NCBI RefSeq assembly: GCF_014466955.1
Contig: NZ_AP023396.1
Span: forward strand, 5,084,001 to 5,148,000
From: Nocardia wallacei
GTDB taxonomy: Bacteria; Actinomycetota; Actinomycetes; Mycobacteriales; Mycobacteriaceae
Length of the DNA: 64,000 bases
Direction of reading: 5' to 3'
The number at the start of each line of letters is the position of its first letter. The first letter of the stretch is position 1. The notes under the pieces were generated by a model. That model searched no databases. It saw nothing but the letters and a program-made list of their open reading frames with translations, and was not told the DNA's origin. Both the position numbers and the translations under genes were made by a program. Below, piece after piece: positions 1-9,575 of this stretch.

Positions 1-33
1 CTCTCCCCCATCACTTCCGCGAAAGGACCCACG

Positions 34-1554
34 ATGACCCGGTATGTCGGAGCCATCGACCAGGGCACCACCAGCACCCGCTTCATGGTGTTCGATCACG
101 GCGGCAACGAGGTCACCCGCTGGCAGCTCGAGCACGAGCAGATAATGCCGCGCGCCGGCTGGGTCGAGCACAACCCCGCCGAAATCTGGGAGCGCACCAG
201 CACCGTCATCAAAACCGCACTGGCACACGCGGATCTGACCGCCGAGGACCTGGCGGCGGTGGGCGTCACCAATCAGCGCGAGACCACCATCGTGTGGAAC
301 CGGCGCACCGGGCGGCCCTTCTACAACGCCATCGTGTGGCAGGACACCCGCACCAACCGCATCGTCGGCGAACTCGAGCGCGCCGGTCACGCCGACACCA
401 TCCGGCACAAGTCCGGTCTGCCGCCCGCGACGTACTTCTCCGGCGGGAAGCTGCGATGGATCCTGGAGAACGTGCCCGGCGTGCGGGAGGCGGCCGAGCG
501 CGGCGACGCGCTGTTCGGCACCCCCGACACCTGGGTGCTGTGGAACCTCACCGGCGGCCCGCGCGGCGGCCACCACGTCACGGACGTGACCAACGCCAGC
601 CGCACCATGCTGATGAACCTCGAGACGCTGGACTGGGACGACGAACTGCTGGAACTGTTCGGAGTGCCGCGCGCGATGCTGCCCGAGATCCGGCCCTCGG
701 TGCATCCGGGCCTGTTCGGCACCACCTCGGCCGACGGCCCGTTCCAGGCCGAGGTGCCGATCGCGGGCGTGGTCGGCGATCAGCAGGCCGCCACCGTCGG
801 CCAGCTGTGCTTCCGGCCCGGCGAGGCCAAGAACACCTACGGCACCGGAAACTTCCTGCTGCTCAACACCGGCGAGGAGATGGTGCGTTCGGAGCACGGA
901 CTGCTCACCACCGTCGCCTACCAGTTCGGCGAGCAACGGCCGGTGTACGCGCTGGAGGGCTCGATCGCGGTGACCGGCTCGGCGATCCAGTGGCTGCGCG
1001 ATCAGCTCGGCATCATTTCCGGTGCGGCACAGAGCGAATCGCTCGCGCGACAGGTCGACGACAACGGCGGGGTGTACTTCGTCCCGGCGTTCTCGGGCCT
1101 GTTCGCGCCCTACTGGCGCTCCGACGCGCGCGGCGTCATCGTCGGCCTGTCCCGCTACAGCAACAACGCGCATCTGGCGCGCGCCGCGCTGGAGGCCATC
1201 TGTTATCAGACCCGCGATGTCGTGGAGGCCATGCAGGCCGACTCCGGCGTGCGATTGGACGTGCTGCGCGTGGACGGCGGTGTCACCGCCAACGAGCTGT
1301 GCATGCAGTTGCAGGCCGACTTCCTCGGGGTGCCGGTGTCGCGGCCGGTGGTGTCGGAGACCACCGCGCTCGGCGCCGCCTACGCCGCCGGGCTCGCGGT
1401 CGGCTTCTGGAAGGACGTCGACGAACTGGCCCAGAACTGGCAGGAATCCAAGCGCTGGACCCCGACATCGAGCGAGGAGCAACGCGAACGCGGCTACGCG
1501 CGATGGAAGAAGGCAGTGGCCCGCACGCTCGACTGGGTCGACGTCGACGACTGA
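34..1554 (+). CDS. glpK: glycerol kinase
   Basis: Phosphorylates glycerol to sn-glycerol 3-phosphate with ATP in the cytoplasm. The 506-residue product has the usual length (E. coli GlpK is 502). Visible family landmarks are the phosphate-binding DQGTTSTR at residues 9-16, the NQRETT substrate motif near residue 80, the catalytic Asp in VVGDQQAA (D249, equivalent to D245 of E. coli), and the C-terminal [15 protein letters not shown] and DGGVTAN signatures. The ATG at 34 is preceded by GAAAGGA at good spacing. glpD follows after 31 bases, so the pair is an operon for glycerol use. Any glpF facilitator would lie to the left of the window. Confidence 0.97.
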   Translation: MTRYVGAIDQGTTSTRFMVFDHGGNEVTRWQLEHEQIMPRAGWVEHNPAEIWERTSTVIKTALAHADLTAEDLAAVGVTNQRETTIVWNRRTGRPFYNAIVWQDTRTNRIVGELERAGHADTIRHKSGLPPATYFSGGKLRWILENVPGVREAAERGDALFGTPDTWVLWNLTGGPRGGHHVTDVTNASRTMLMNLETLDWDDELLELFGVPRAMLPEIRPSVHPGLFGTTSADGPFQAEVPIAGVVGDQQAATVGQLCFRPGEAKNTYGTGNFLLLNTGEEMVRSEHGLLTTVAYQFGEQRPVYALEGSIAVTGSAIQWLRDQLGIISGAAQSESLARQVDDNGGVYFVPAFSGLFAPYWRSDARGVIVGLSRYSNNAHLARAALEAICYQTRDVVEAMQADSGVRLDVLRVDGGVTANELCMQLQADFLGVPVSRPVVSETTALGAAYAAGLAVGFWKDVDELAQNWQESKRWTPTSSEEQRERGYARWKKAVARTLDWVDVDD

Positions 1555-1585
1555 CCCGTACCGAACACGAGAGAGAAATACCGCT

Positions 1586-3262
1586 GTGACAACACAATTG
1601 GATCCGCAGTACCGGGCCGAGGCGCTGCGCTCACTGGGCCGCGACGACATCGACGTCCTGATCATCGGCGGCGGCGTGGTCGGCGCCGGGGCCGCGCTGG
1701 ACGCCGCCGCGCGCGGCCTGACCACCGTCGTGGTCGAGGCCCGCGACTGGGCGGCCGGCACCTCGAGCCGCTCCAGCAAACTCATCCACGGCGGGCTGCG
1801 ATATCTGGAGCAGCTGGACTTCGCGCTGGTACGAGAGGCGCTGAAGGAGCGCGGCCTGCTGCTGAACCGGCTCGCCCCGCACCTGGTACATCCGGTGTCG
1901 TTCCTGTTCCCGCTGCGGCGGCACTGGGAGCGGCCCTACATCGGCGCGGGCGTCGCGCTCTACGACACCCTCGGCGGGGCCCGCGCACTGCCCATGCACC
2001 GGCATCTGAGCCGTTCGCGCGCACTGGAATTCGCGCCCGCGCTGCGCGCCGACGCCCTCACCGGCGCCATCCGCTATTTCGACGCGCAGGTCGACGACGC
2101 ACGGCACACCATGATGCTGGCCCGCACCGCCGCCCAGCACGGCGCCACCGTCCTGACCCGAACCAAGGTGACGGCATTGCTGCGCGAGCACGATCGGGTG
2201 GTCGGCGCGACGGTCACCGATCTCGAGAGCGGGCGCAGCTACGACGTGCGGGCCCGCAGCGTGATCAGCGCGACGGGCGTATGGACCGACGAGATGAACG
2301 CCATGACCGGCGTGCCTTTCCCCTTCCGGGTGCGCATGTCCAAGGGCGTGCACATCATGGTGCCGCGCGACCGGCTGGACCTGCACACCGGCCTGATCAT
2401 GAAGACCGAGAAGAGCGTGCTGTTCGTGATCCCGTGGCGCGAGCACTGGATCATCGGCACCACCGACACCGACTGGTCGCTGGATCGCGACCACCCGGTG
2501 GCAACCGCGACGGACGTGCGCTACATCCTCGATCACGTCAATTCCCTACTGCGCGAACCGATTTCCGAGGACGACATCGTCGGCACCTACGCCGGGCTGC
2601 GGCCGCTGCTGTCGGGCGCCTCCGACGACACCGCGAAGCTGTCGCGCGAACACGCGGTGGCCGAACCGGTTCCGGGGCTGTTCGTGATCGCGGGCGGCAA
2701 ATACACCACCTACCGGGTGATGGCCGCCGATGTCGTCGACGCCGCGGTGGCGGGCTTCGGCCGGGCCGTGGCGCCGTCGGTGACCGAGAATCTGCCGGTG
2801 CTCGGCGCGGTCGGCTATCACGAATTGCGCGCCGACGCCGGGACGGTCGCGCGCCGGGCGGGCCTGCCGGTCGAGACGGTGACGCATCTGCTCGAGCGGT
2901 ACGGCTCGCTGGCCACCGAGCTGCTCGCGATGATCGACACCGCGCCGGAGCTGGGCATGCGGCTGCCGGGCGGCGGCGATTATCTCGGCGTGGAGGCGGT
3001 GTACGCGGTCACCCACGAGGGCGCGCTGCATCTGGACGACATCCTCACCCGCCGCACCCGCATCTCCATCGAGGTACCCGACCGCGGCCTGGCCGCCGCC
3101 GCGGTGGTCGCGGACCTCGTCGCGGGCCATCTGGACTGGGACGAGGCCACCAAGGCCGCCGAACTGGCCCGCTATCGCGACCGGGTCCGGGCCGAACTCA
3201 CCGCCAACGCGGCCGCCGACGACGTGTCGGCGAACGCGGCCCGGTTGGTGGCGGTGTCCTGA
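1586..3262 (+). CDS. glpD: aerobic glycerol-3-phosphate dehydrogenase (FAD)
   Basis: Oxidises glycerol 3-phosphate to dihydroxyacetone phosphate and passes electrons to the quinone pool at the membrane. The 558-residue product begins with an FAD Rossmann motif, IIGGGVVGAGAAL, near residues 20-32, followed by the GlpD family segments SSRSSKLIHGGLRYLEQ and RYFDAQVDDARH and the C-terminal GGKYTTYR motif. I chose the GTG at 1586 because it lies just after the glpK stop and its product starts about 20 residues before the FAD motif; the open frame upstream of it overlaps glpK and is not coding in that frame. Operon partner of glpK. Confidence 0.95.
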   Translation: MTTQLDPQYRAEALRSLGRDDIDVLIIGGGVVGAGAALDAAARGLTTVVVEARDWAAGTSSRSSKLIHGGLRYLEQLDFALVREALKERGLLLNRLAPHLVHPVSFLFPLRRHWERPYIGAGVALYDTLGGARALPMHRHLSRSRALEFAPALRADALTGAIRYFDAQVDDARHTMMLARTAAQHGATVLTRTKVTALLREHDRVVGATVTDLESGRSYDVRARSVISATGVWTDEMNAMTGVPFPFRVRMSKGVHIMVPRDRLDLHTGLIMKTEKSVLFVIPWREHWIIGTTDTDWSLDRDHPVATATDVRYILDHVNSLLREPISEDDIVGTYAGLRPLLSGASDDTAKLSREHAVAEPVPGLFVIAGGKYTTYRVMAADVVDAAVAGFGRAVAPSVTENLPVLGAVGYHELRADAGTVARRAGLPVETVTHLLERYGSLATELLAMIDTAPELGMRLPGGGDYLGVEAVYAVTHEGALHLDDILTRRTRISIEVPDRGLAAAAVVADLVAGHLDWDEATKAAELARYRDRVRAELTANAAADDVSANAARLVAVS

Positions 3263-3299
3263 GGAGACGGCCCGGGCCGGATGTCGTTGTGCGGCAGGC

Positions 3300-3734
3300 T
3301 CAGTGCACGGTCACGTCGAGCGAGAACTGCTGCGCCGGGGCGGGGTCACCGGGGCGCACCGAGACCAGGGTCAGGTGGGTGGCGCCGCGATCCCCGGCGG
3401 TGAAGGCCCACACCGAGTTGCCGGGGCCGCCGGGCATCAGGTCGCCCGGGTTCTGGCGGAATTGCGGCTCACCCTCCTGCCGCAGCACGGCCTGGTCGAG
3501 GTCGGCGACCTGCCAGTGGTAGCCGGTGGACGGGGTGTCCGGCAGGGCCACCACCAGTTCCTGACCGGACGACAGGGTGACAGCCTGGCCGTCGGCGTCC
3601 GCGCCCAGCACCACCGGTTCGGCGATCGGCGCGGCGCTCATGCCGGGCAGCGGGTCGGCCGCCGCTATCACGTTCGGCCCACCGGCCGTCAGCGCCAGTC
3701 CGAACACAACCATCAGCAAAGGTGTACGCACCAC
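3300..3734 (-). CDS. secreted chagasin-type (I42) cysteine protease inhibitor
   Basis: Product of 144 residues starting at GTG 3734 (an alternative GTG lies one codon later), preceded by GGAAGGA. It opens with a short Arg followed by a hydrophobic stretch (LLMVVFGLALTA) that looks like a signal peptide or lipoprotein-like export signal without an obvious lipobox Cys. The mature part has the three chagasin loops: TPSTGYHW (the NPTTG-type wedge loop), GGPGNSVWAF, and a C-terminal VRPGDPAPAQQFSLDV strand. Chagasin proteins block papain-family cysteine proteases; in bacteria their natural targets are mostly unknown. It is convergent with glpD and not in an operon with it. The longer upstream open frame is Arg/Ser-rich antisense noise. 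Confidence 0.75.
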   Translation of the reverse strand: MVRTPLLMVVFGLALTAGGPNVIAAADPLPGMSAAPIAEPVVLGADADGQAVTLSSGQELVVALPDTPSTGYHWQVADLDQAVLRQEGEPQFRQNPGDLMPGGPGNSVWAFTAGDRGATHLTLVSVRPGDPAPAQQFSLDVTVH

Positions 3735-3870
3735 AGTCCTTCCAATTACGTCGAGGCGCTCACACCTTACAGTCGCCGCCGCGGCGGTCGGCCTCGGATC
3801 CGCGAAAACGGCTCGGCACCAATTGCTTCCATCCAGCACGACCGCCCGGACCAGTCCTTCCGGCCGTCGT

Positions 3871-4677
3871 TCACTCCTTGCGGGCGAGACCCCCGTACGC
3901 ACCGGACAGCTCCGGCCGCTCCCCGACGTCGGCCGGGTTCTCGGGCCGCCACAGCGGCAGGTGCACCAGGCCCGGCTCGAGCAGGGTCCAGTCTCCGAAG
4001 AACGCCGCGATCTCGTCCTTGCCGCGCAGCACGATCTCGGTGGAGGTGCGGCCGGAGAGCTTCTGCGCCTCCAGCACCTCCGCGGGCTGCCCGTCCGCGG
4101 TGGCGTGCGTGATCGCGATGTAGCTGCCGGGCACGACCGCCTCCTGCAGCCGCGCCACGCAACCGGCGGGGTCGGCGTCATCGGGCACGAAGTGCAGCAC
4201 CCCGAGCAACAGCACCGCGACGGGCTGGCCGAAGTCCAGCAGCCGGGTCACCTCCGGGTCACCGAGAATCGTCTCGGGATCGGCCATATCGGCCTGCACG
4301 ACGCTCGCGCGCTCGTTCCCGGCGAGGATCGCCTGGCTGTGCGCGACGGCGACCGGGTCGATATCGACATAGACCACCCGCGACTCGGGATTGCGCGCCT
4401 GCGCCACCTCGTGCACGTTGCCGACCGTCGGAATGCCCGAACCGAGGTCGAGGAACTGGGTGATCCCGGCGTCGACCAGGTCGCGCACGCATCGGCGCAG
4501 CAGATCCCGGTTGGCGCGCATGGTTTCGGCGACGTTCGGGGTGAACGATTCGATCTGGCGGGCCAGCACCCGATCGATCTCGAAATTGTGCATGCCGCCG
4601 ACGAAGAAATCGTAGACTCGCGAGGCGCTGGGCCGGTCCAGATCGATTCCCTCGGGCGCCCAACTCGGTCTGGTCAT
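3871..4677 (-). CDS. SAM-dependent methyltransferase, actinobacterial PF04672 type
   Basis: The 268-residue product belongs to the S-adenosylmethionine methyltransferase family that is abundant and mostly uncharacterised in actinomycetes. Typical features are the N-terminal DRPSASRVYDFFVGGMHNFEIDR block (residues about 11-33), the SAM motif FLDLGSGIPTVGNVHEVA, and YVDIDPVAVAH for the acidic ribose-binding position. The ATG at 4677 is favoured because AGAGAGG precedes it and the family starts at this point; an in-frame extension to 4752 lacks a ribosome site. The substrate is unknown. It diverges from the GGDEF/EAL gene, sharing the 108-base gap 4678-4785. Confidence 0.88.
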   Translation of the reverse strand: MTRPSWAPEGIDLDRPSASRVYDFFVGGMHNFEIDRVLARQIESFTPNVAETMRANRDLLRRCVRDLVDAGITQFLDLGSGIPTVGNVHEVAQARNPESRVVYVDIDPVAVAHSQAILAGNERASVVQADMADPETILGDPEVTRLLDFGQPVAVLLLGVLHFVPDDADPAGCVARLQEAVVPGSYIAITHATADGQPAEVLEAQKLSGRTSTEIVLRGKDEIAAFFGDWTLLEPGLVHLPLWRPENPADVGERPELSGAYGGLARKE

Positions 4678-4785
4678 CGCAAAACCTCTCTGCACCGGAA
4701 GACGAAGCATCGCAATCGTATTCGAGCAACCTTCGAAACGTGTGCGGTTCACACGCGGCGACGCCGCCGACTAGGATCGAAATTT

Positions 4786-6957
4786 ATGGCGTGGGAAGGG
4801 TCCGACGACGTCCTGCACGCCGATCTGGCCGAGCGGTGGGCGGCCGCACTCGGTGGCGGGGCCCGCGATCACGTCGTGCCGCTGAGCGCCGCCGAGGTAC
4901 GCGACCTGTTGACCGGACTGGCCGCCGACCTGCACGCGGTGTCGCACGCCGGCGGCACCGCACGCGCGGCCGAGGCCGGCGGCCGGCTGGCGCGCGCCCA
5001 TTTCGTCGGCGACGAGGTGCTGGGCCGCAGCATCGCCGTGCTCAGCACCCACTTCGCGGCCACCGGGGTGAACGCGCACCGGGCCGCGGAGGTGCTGGCC
5101 GCCTTCGCCTCCGGTTATGTGCGGGCGTTCCGGGCCTGGTTGCTGAGCGAACAGGAGAGCGTGCACGCCGCGGATCTGGCCGCGCGGCAGCTGGCCGAAC
5201 AGCGGCTGCGCACCAGTGAGGCGCGGTTGCGGGCGGTGTTCTCGCAGGCGGGGATCGGCACCGGGCTGTCGGATATGACCGGCCGCATCATCGAGGTCAA
5301 CCACGCCTTCGCCGCGCTGCTGGGCTACCGGCCCGAGGAAATGGCCGAACTCAACGTCGCCGAGCTCACCCATCCCGACGACCCCCCGGAGATGTGGCAG
5401 CTGTACGCGGGCGTGCTGCGCGGCGACCACGACAACGTGCAGCTGGAGAAGGCATATCGGCACCGCGACGGCCACACGGTATGGACCAATATCAACGTGT
5501 CGCTCATCCGCGACGAACAGGGCCTGCCGCAGTACACGCTGGTGCTGGTGGAGGACATCTCCGAGCAGCGCGTGCTGCGCGAGCGGCTGCACTACCGCGC
5601 CCACCACGACCCGCTCACCGGGCTGGCCAACCGGAGCCGCTTCTTCGACGCGCTCACCACCGCGTTCGCCGATCCGGACGCCCGCGTCGGGCTCTGCTAC
5701 GTCGATCTGGACCACTTCAAGAGCGTCAACGACACCTTCGGTCACGCCGCGGGCGACGAACTGCTGACCCAGGCCGCCGCGCGCCTGAGCGCCTGCATCA
5801 CCGAGCCGGATCATCTGGTGGCGCGCATGGGCGGCGACGAGTTCGTGGTCCTGGTGCCCCGCGCGGCCAGCGGCGGCGACCTCGCGCGGCTGGCCCGTAC
5901 GGTGCTGGACGCGTTCACCCGGCCCTTCGACATCCACGGCCATCGGCTCAATGTCAGCGCCAGCGTCGGGGTGACGGTACAGCGCGCGGGGCACACCAGC
6001 ACCGACGAGCTGCTGCAGGCCGCCGACACCACCATGTACTGGGCCAAGGCCGACGGCCGCGGCCGCTACGCGATGTTCGACGCCGACCGCCGCCGCCGCG
6101 AGCACACCCGCGCCGAGTTGTCCGCGGCGATGCCCGCGGCGCTGGGCCGGGGCGAGTTCTTCCTGGACTTCCAGCCGATCGTCGCGCTCAGCGGCCGGGC
6201 GCCGGTGGCGGTGGAGGCGCTGGTCCGCTGGCGGCATCCGGATCTCGGCGTACTCACCCCGGCCCGGTTCGTGGAGCTGGCCGAGGACGGCGGGCACATC
6301 GGAGCGCTGGGCGCGGTCGTGCTCACCGACTCCTGCCGCGCCGCACGCGATTGGCACGACAGCTACGGCCCGCGCACGCCGGTGCTCAGCGTCAATGTCT
6401 CGGCCGCGGAGGTGGCCGACCCGACCTGGCTGGACCGGGTGCGGCGGACCATCGACGACACCGGGATCGACCCGCACCGGCTGCAGCTGGAGCTGACCGA
6501 GCGGGCGTTCATGCACGCGGCCGGTCGGCCGCTGCAGGCCCTGCGCGCGCTCGCCGAGGCCGGGGTGCGCATCGCCATCGACGACTTCGGCACCGGCTAC
6601 TCGAATCTGGCCTACCTCGGCCGACTGCCGCTGCACGTGGTGAAGCTGGCCGGGCCGTTCATCCACCGCATCCGCACGCCCGGCACGTCCAGCCGCAGCG
6701 ACCTGCTGGTGCTGCAGAGCATCATCGATCTGAGCCATCAGCTGGGCCTCACCGTCACCGCCGAATGCGTGGAGACCCAGCACCAGGCCGAGCGGCTGCT
6801 GGACATGGGCTGCGATACCGCGCAGGGCTGGTTCTTCCACCACCCGATGCCGTCCGAGCAGATCGCGAAGGTGCTGGCCGAGACCGAATTCACCTGGCCG
6901 CCCGCGCTATTCGAGCCGGGCCTGCCCGGGCGGCCGGAGCCGCGGCCCAGGCGGTGA
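4786..6957 (+). CDS. PAS-GGDEF-EAL cyclic-di-GMP protein
   Basis: The 723-residue product has an all-helical N-terminal part (residues 1-130, resembling RsbR N-terminal sensor domains), a PAS domain (about 146-265), a diguanylate cyclase domain with an intact GGDEF at 349-353, and a phosphodiesterase domain with EAL at 477-479 and DDFGTGYS at 599-606. Both catalytic signatures look intact, so synthesis, hydrolysis or switching between them is possible. The RxxD inhibitory site normally five residues before GGDEF is degenerate here (TEPD, with one extra residue), so product inhibition may be lost. There are no membrane segments, so sensing is probably cytoplasmic. I chose the ATG at 4786 because the domain content starts there; upstream in-frame sequence is antisense to the methyltransferase. 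It is probably monocistronic. Confidence 0.9.
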   Translation: MAWEGSDDVLHADLAERWAAALGGGARDHVVPLSAAEVRDLLTGLAADLHAVSHAGGTARAAEAGGRLARAHFVGDEVLGRSIAVLSTHFAATGVNAHRAAEVLAAFASGYVRAFRAWLLSEQESVHAADLAARQLAEQRLRTSEARLRAVFSQAGIGTGLSDMTGRIIEVNHAFAALLGYRPEEMAELNVAELTHPDDPPEMWQLYAGVLRGDHDNVQLEKAYRHRDGHTVWTNINVSLIRDEQGLPQYTLVLVEDISEQRVLRERLHYRAHHDPLTGLANRSRFFDALTTAFADPDARVGLCYVDLDHFKSVNDTFGHAAGDELLTQAAARLSACITEPDHLVARMGGDEFVVLVPRAASGGDLARLARTVLDAFTRPFDIHGHRLNVSASVGVTVQRAGHTSTDELLQAADTTMYWAKADGRGRYAMFDADRRRREHTRAELSAAMPAALGRGEFFLDFQPIVALSGRAPVAVEALVRWRHPDLGVLTPARFVELAEDGGHIGALGAVVLTDSCRAARDWHDSYGPRTPVLSVNVSAAEVADPTWLDRVRRTIDDTGIDPHRLQLELTERAFMHAAGRPLQALRALAEAGVRIAIDDFGTGYSNLAYLGRLPLHVVKLAGPFIHRIRTPGTSSRSDLLVLQSIIDLSHQLGLTVTAECVETQHQAERLLDMGCDTAQGWFFHHPMPSEQIAKVLAETEFTWPPALFEPGLPGRPEPRPRR

Positions 6958-7003
6958 CGGCCCCGGCCTCGCGAGGCGCGGCGTACCGCGATGACCGGGG
7001 CCG
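6958..7003. terminator. GC-rich stem-loop after the GGDEF/EAL gene
   Basis: CGGCCCCGG (6958-6966) pairs with CCGGGGCCG (6995-7003), with a second small palindrome, CCTCGCGAGG (6967-6976), in the loop. It starts directly after the stop codon at 6957. There is no T-run, so if it terminates transcription it is of the actinobacterial type without a U-tract. Confidence 0.5.
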
Positions 7004-7063
7004 CGGCTGATCTCCCGACCAAACCCGCACCCGCCCGGGCGTCGTGTTGCACACTTATTCACT

Positions 7064-7141
7064 ATGCTCACGATCTACTACGGGTTGTTCCTCCTGCTGC
7101 TGGAGGGCGAAAAGCTCTTGGAGCAGATCCTGCAGCAGTGA
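7064..7141 (+). CDS. possible 25-residue hydrophobic micropeptide
   Basis: ATG at 7064, stop at 7139-7141. The product (begins MLTIYYGLFLLLLEGEK, ends EQILQQ) has a hydrophobic N-terminal half and an amphipathic, charged C-terminal half. Nearly every third codon position is G or C, the signature of real coding DNA in this genome. Against it: no clear ribosome site, very short, and no recognisable family. It sits between the GGDEF/EAL gene and the convergent LuxR gene, with only seven bases separating its stop from the LuxR stop. Function unknown. Confidence 0.3.
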   Translation: MLTIYYGLFLLLLEGEKLLEQILQQ

Positions 7142-7148
7142 CGCCGGC

Positions 7149-9278
7149 TCATACCGCCTCCGTCCGCTCCGGCTCGCTCCCGCCGAGCACGACCGCCAGG
7201 TCGGTGCGGCGGGTGACGCCGAGCTTGCGATAGACGCGAGTGAGGTGCTGTTCGACGGTACTGGTGGTGATGTGCAGATCCCGCGCGATGTCGCGATTGC
7301 GGCACCCGGCCGCCGCCAGCCGCGCCACCTTCAGTTCCGACGGGCTCAGCGTGTCGAGGGCCCCGCGCGGATTGTCGGTCGGCGGCACCGAGTGCAGGCC
7401 CGGCGCGCGAGCACCCGCCAGCCGCGCCCGCAACGGTTCCGCGCCGCACTGTTCGGCCAGCCGCAGGGCCCGGCGCGTCGCGGTGCGCGCCCGATCCCGC
7501 TCCCCGATGTCGAGGTATGCCTGCGCGAGATCGGCCAGCGCCGTGGCCAATTCGAGCCTGTCGGGACCCGCTCCGGCGATTTCGGTCGCCTTGCGCAACA
7601 GCCCCACCCGCTGTGCGGGCGCGCTGGTCGCGGCGACCAACCGTAACGAGGTCGCGCCGCTGGAATGCCGGGTGGCGCCGCGAATGTGGTGCACGTGCGC
7701 CGCCGCCCATCGGCGCGCCGCGGCCATGTCGCCGGCCGCCACATACGTCTCGGCCAGATCGTTGCGCCAGGCCGCTATGCCCGGAATGTCCATGCGCCAG
7801 CGCCGCATTCGCTCGCCGCACAGCGTGAAATCCGCCAGCGCCGCCTCGTGCTCGCCGAGGGCGAGCCGGTAGCGGCCCCGCGCGCGCAGATAGTGCAGGC
7901 CGATCCGGGACAACGGCACCGTGTCGGGCAGTTCGGTGTCGAGGTAGGCGGCGGCCTCGCGATAGCGCCCCGCCGCCGTCGACGCCTCTACCAGGCCGGC
8001 GACCGCCAAACCCGCATAGATGCCCAGACTTTCGCCGCGCACCCGGCCCAGCGCGCTGCCCGCGTGCCCGATGGCGGCGTCCAGCGCGCCCGCGCGCACG
8101 AACATCGCCGACCGCCAGATCGCGAAGATCGACTGCCAGGCCGGCGCCCGCCGCGCCGCCGCCTCCAGCATCAGCGACTCGCACCAGATCGCCGCCGAAT
8201 CCAGCCGGTCGCTGTAGACCATGCCGTCGAGCACCATCAGCAGCGCGCCGAAGGTGGTGTCGTCGAGGCGGTGCGCACGCACCAGCCGCTGCGCCCGCGC
8301 CATGGCGTGGTCACACGCGCCGTGGGTGAACACGTCCGACAGCAGGCGGGCCGCGTCGGCGTCGGATTCGGCCCAGCCGCTGCGCAGATACGCTGCGGCA
8401 CGGTCGGATTCGGCGACTCGGGCCGGGTCCTCGGCCCCGTCCAGCAGGCCCGGATAATGACAGGCCAGCCATTCCCGCAGCGCCGACCAGCCCGCGACGC
8501 CGGTCTCGTCCCCGGCGCGGGCGGCGGCGCGCAGGAACCGCAGCGCCACCGCCGCGTCGCCGGTGCGGCCGTGCCACAGCAGGTAGCGGGCCGCCATGGG
8601 CAGGCACGCCACCGGCATCGCGCCCCCGCGCACCGCCACCAGCAGCCGGGCGAAGCTGCGGTTGGACGTCGACGGGTTGAGCCGCCAGCGGATCATCGCC
8701 AGCATCATCAGCATGACCGCGCGGTCGGCGTCATCGCCGGACAGGCGGCAGGCCAATTCGAGATAGTCGATGGCGCGGTGGATCTCGTCGTCGGCGATGG
8801 CGTCCTCGGCGGCCGCACGCAACACCGGCACCGCCCACGGCATCCGGACGTCGTCGGCGCCGAGCAGGTGATCGGCCACCCGCACGGCCGGCGCTCCGCC
8901 GTCCTCGAGCACCTGCGCGATCCGGCGGTGCAGCCGCTGCCGCACCGCGACCGGCGCCTCGCGCAACACCGCGTCGCGGACGTCGCGCCGCCGGAACTGC
9001 GCGTACGCCACCAGATTCGCCGCGGTGAGATCGCGCACCAGCGCTCGCACCACGGCCGGTTCCGCGTCCAGCACGCGCGCCATGATCCACAGCGCGGTCG
9101 GCTGATCCAGTACTGCCAGCAGTTGCGCCACTCGAACCCGTCCGACGCCGCCGCGGCGTAGGAAGGCCAATGCCGCCGGCACCGACCAGGTTCGACCGCG
9201 CCCCCCGGCAGAAACGGTCCCACCCGAAATTCTCTGTTCCGATTCTGCGATTCTTTCAACTGCTACCAAGGGAAGCAC
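7149..9278 (-). CDS. LuxR-family regulator (LAL-like, lacking the ATPase domain)
   Basis: About 709 residues. The C-terminus is a LuxR/FixJ helix-turn-helix (LSPSELKVARLAAAG, then RNRDIARDLHITTSTVEQHL). The middle is a long helical repeat region of TPR type with many Ala/Arg helices. The N-terminus begins in what matches the winged-helix segment that follows the AAA ATPase in LAL regulators (VPAALAFLRRGG, then VRDLTAANLVAYAQF). No Walker A or B motif is present. The start is uncertain: GTG 9278, TTG 9269 (eight bases after AAGGG), GTG 9182 or ATG 9359 are all in frame. Base usage at third positions looks non-coding upstream of about 9190, so the true start may be as late as 9182. Its target genes are unknown. 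Confidence 0.75.
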   Translation of the reverse strand: MLPLVAVERIAESEQRISGGTVSAGGRGRTWSVPAALAFLRRGGVGRVRVAQLLAVLDQPTALWIMARVLDAEPAVVRALVRDLTAANLVAYAQFRRRDVRDAVLREAPVAVRQRLHRRIAQVLEDGGAPAVRVADHLLGADDVRMPWAVPVLRAAAEDAIADDEIHRAIDYLELACRLSGDDADRAVMLMMLAMIRWRLNPSTSNRSFARLLVAVRGGAMPVACLPMAARYLLWHGRTGDAAVALRFLRAAARAGDETGVAGWSALREWLACHYPGLLDGAEDPARVAESDRAAAYLRSGWAESDADAARLLSDVFTHGACDHAMARAQRLVRAHRLDDTTFGALLMVLDGMVYSDRLDSAAIWCESLMLEAAARRAPAWQSIFAIWRSAMFVRAGALDAAIGHAGSALGRVRGESLGIYAGLAVAGLVEASTAAGRYREAAAYLDTELPDTVPLSRIGLHYLRARGRYRLALGEHEAALADFTLCGERMRRWRMDIPGIAAWRNDLAETYVAAGDMAAARRWAAAHVHHIRGATRHSSGATSLRLVAATSAPAQRVGLLRKATEIAGAGPDRLELATALADLAQAYLDIGERDRARTATRRALRLAEQCGAEPLRARLAGARAPGLHSVPPTDNPRGALDTLSPSELKVARLAAAGCRNRDIARDLHITTSTVEQHLTRVYRKLGVTRRTDLAVVLGGSEPERTEAV

Positions 9279-9502
9279 CCTTACCCAACAGACCGGTCGC
9301 TGATTTGTGCGGCCGGTAACGGATACGGTACGAGGACCCCGGCGTCCACCGCTCGTCATGGTAATCGCGTGAACGGCCGAATGTGTTCACAGCGATTTCG
9401 GGTAACTACCCCGCGAACCGTGTTCCGCGACAGCGGAATTCGCCGGAAGATCCCATGTTTCACCCACATTGTCTCGATATCCCCCCGCCGGCCGAGCGAC
9501 CC

Positions 9503-9518
9503 GAACAAGAACTTGTTC
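9503..9518. promoter_or_regulatory. perfect inverted repeat, operator-like
   Basis: GAACAAG and CTTGTTC flank two bases (AA). It lies in the lower-GC gap (9279-9718) upstream of the LuxR-type gene. That gap of about 440 bases holds no convincing gene; it contains this site, a larger palindrome at 9576-9600 and a stem-loop at 9657-9693. A dimeric regulator site is the obvious reading; the regulator is unknown. Confidence 0.4.
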
Positions 9519-9575
9519 ATCGTAAATTATGCACGTCTGCCGGAAAAATGGCGACTTCCGCGCACACGCCGATCA

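Noticed and set aside
3735..4181. N-terminal extension of the protease-inhibitor frame to 4181
   Set aside because: The extension is antisense-like to, and overlaps, the methyltransferase gene and is Arg/Ser-rich; the signal peptide starts at 3734.
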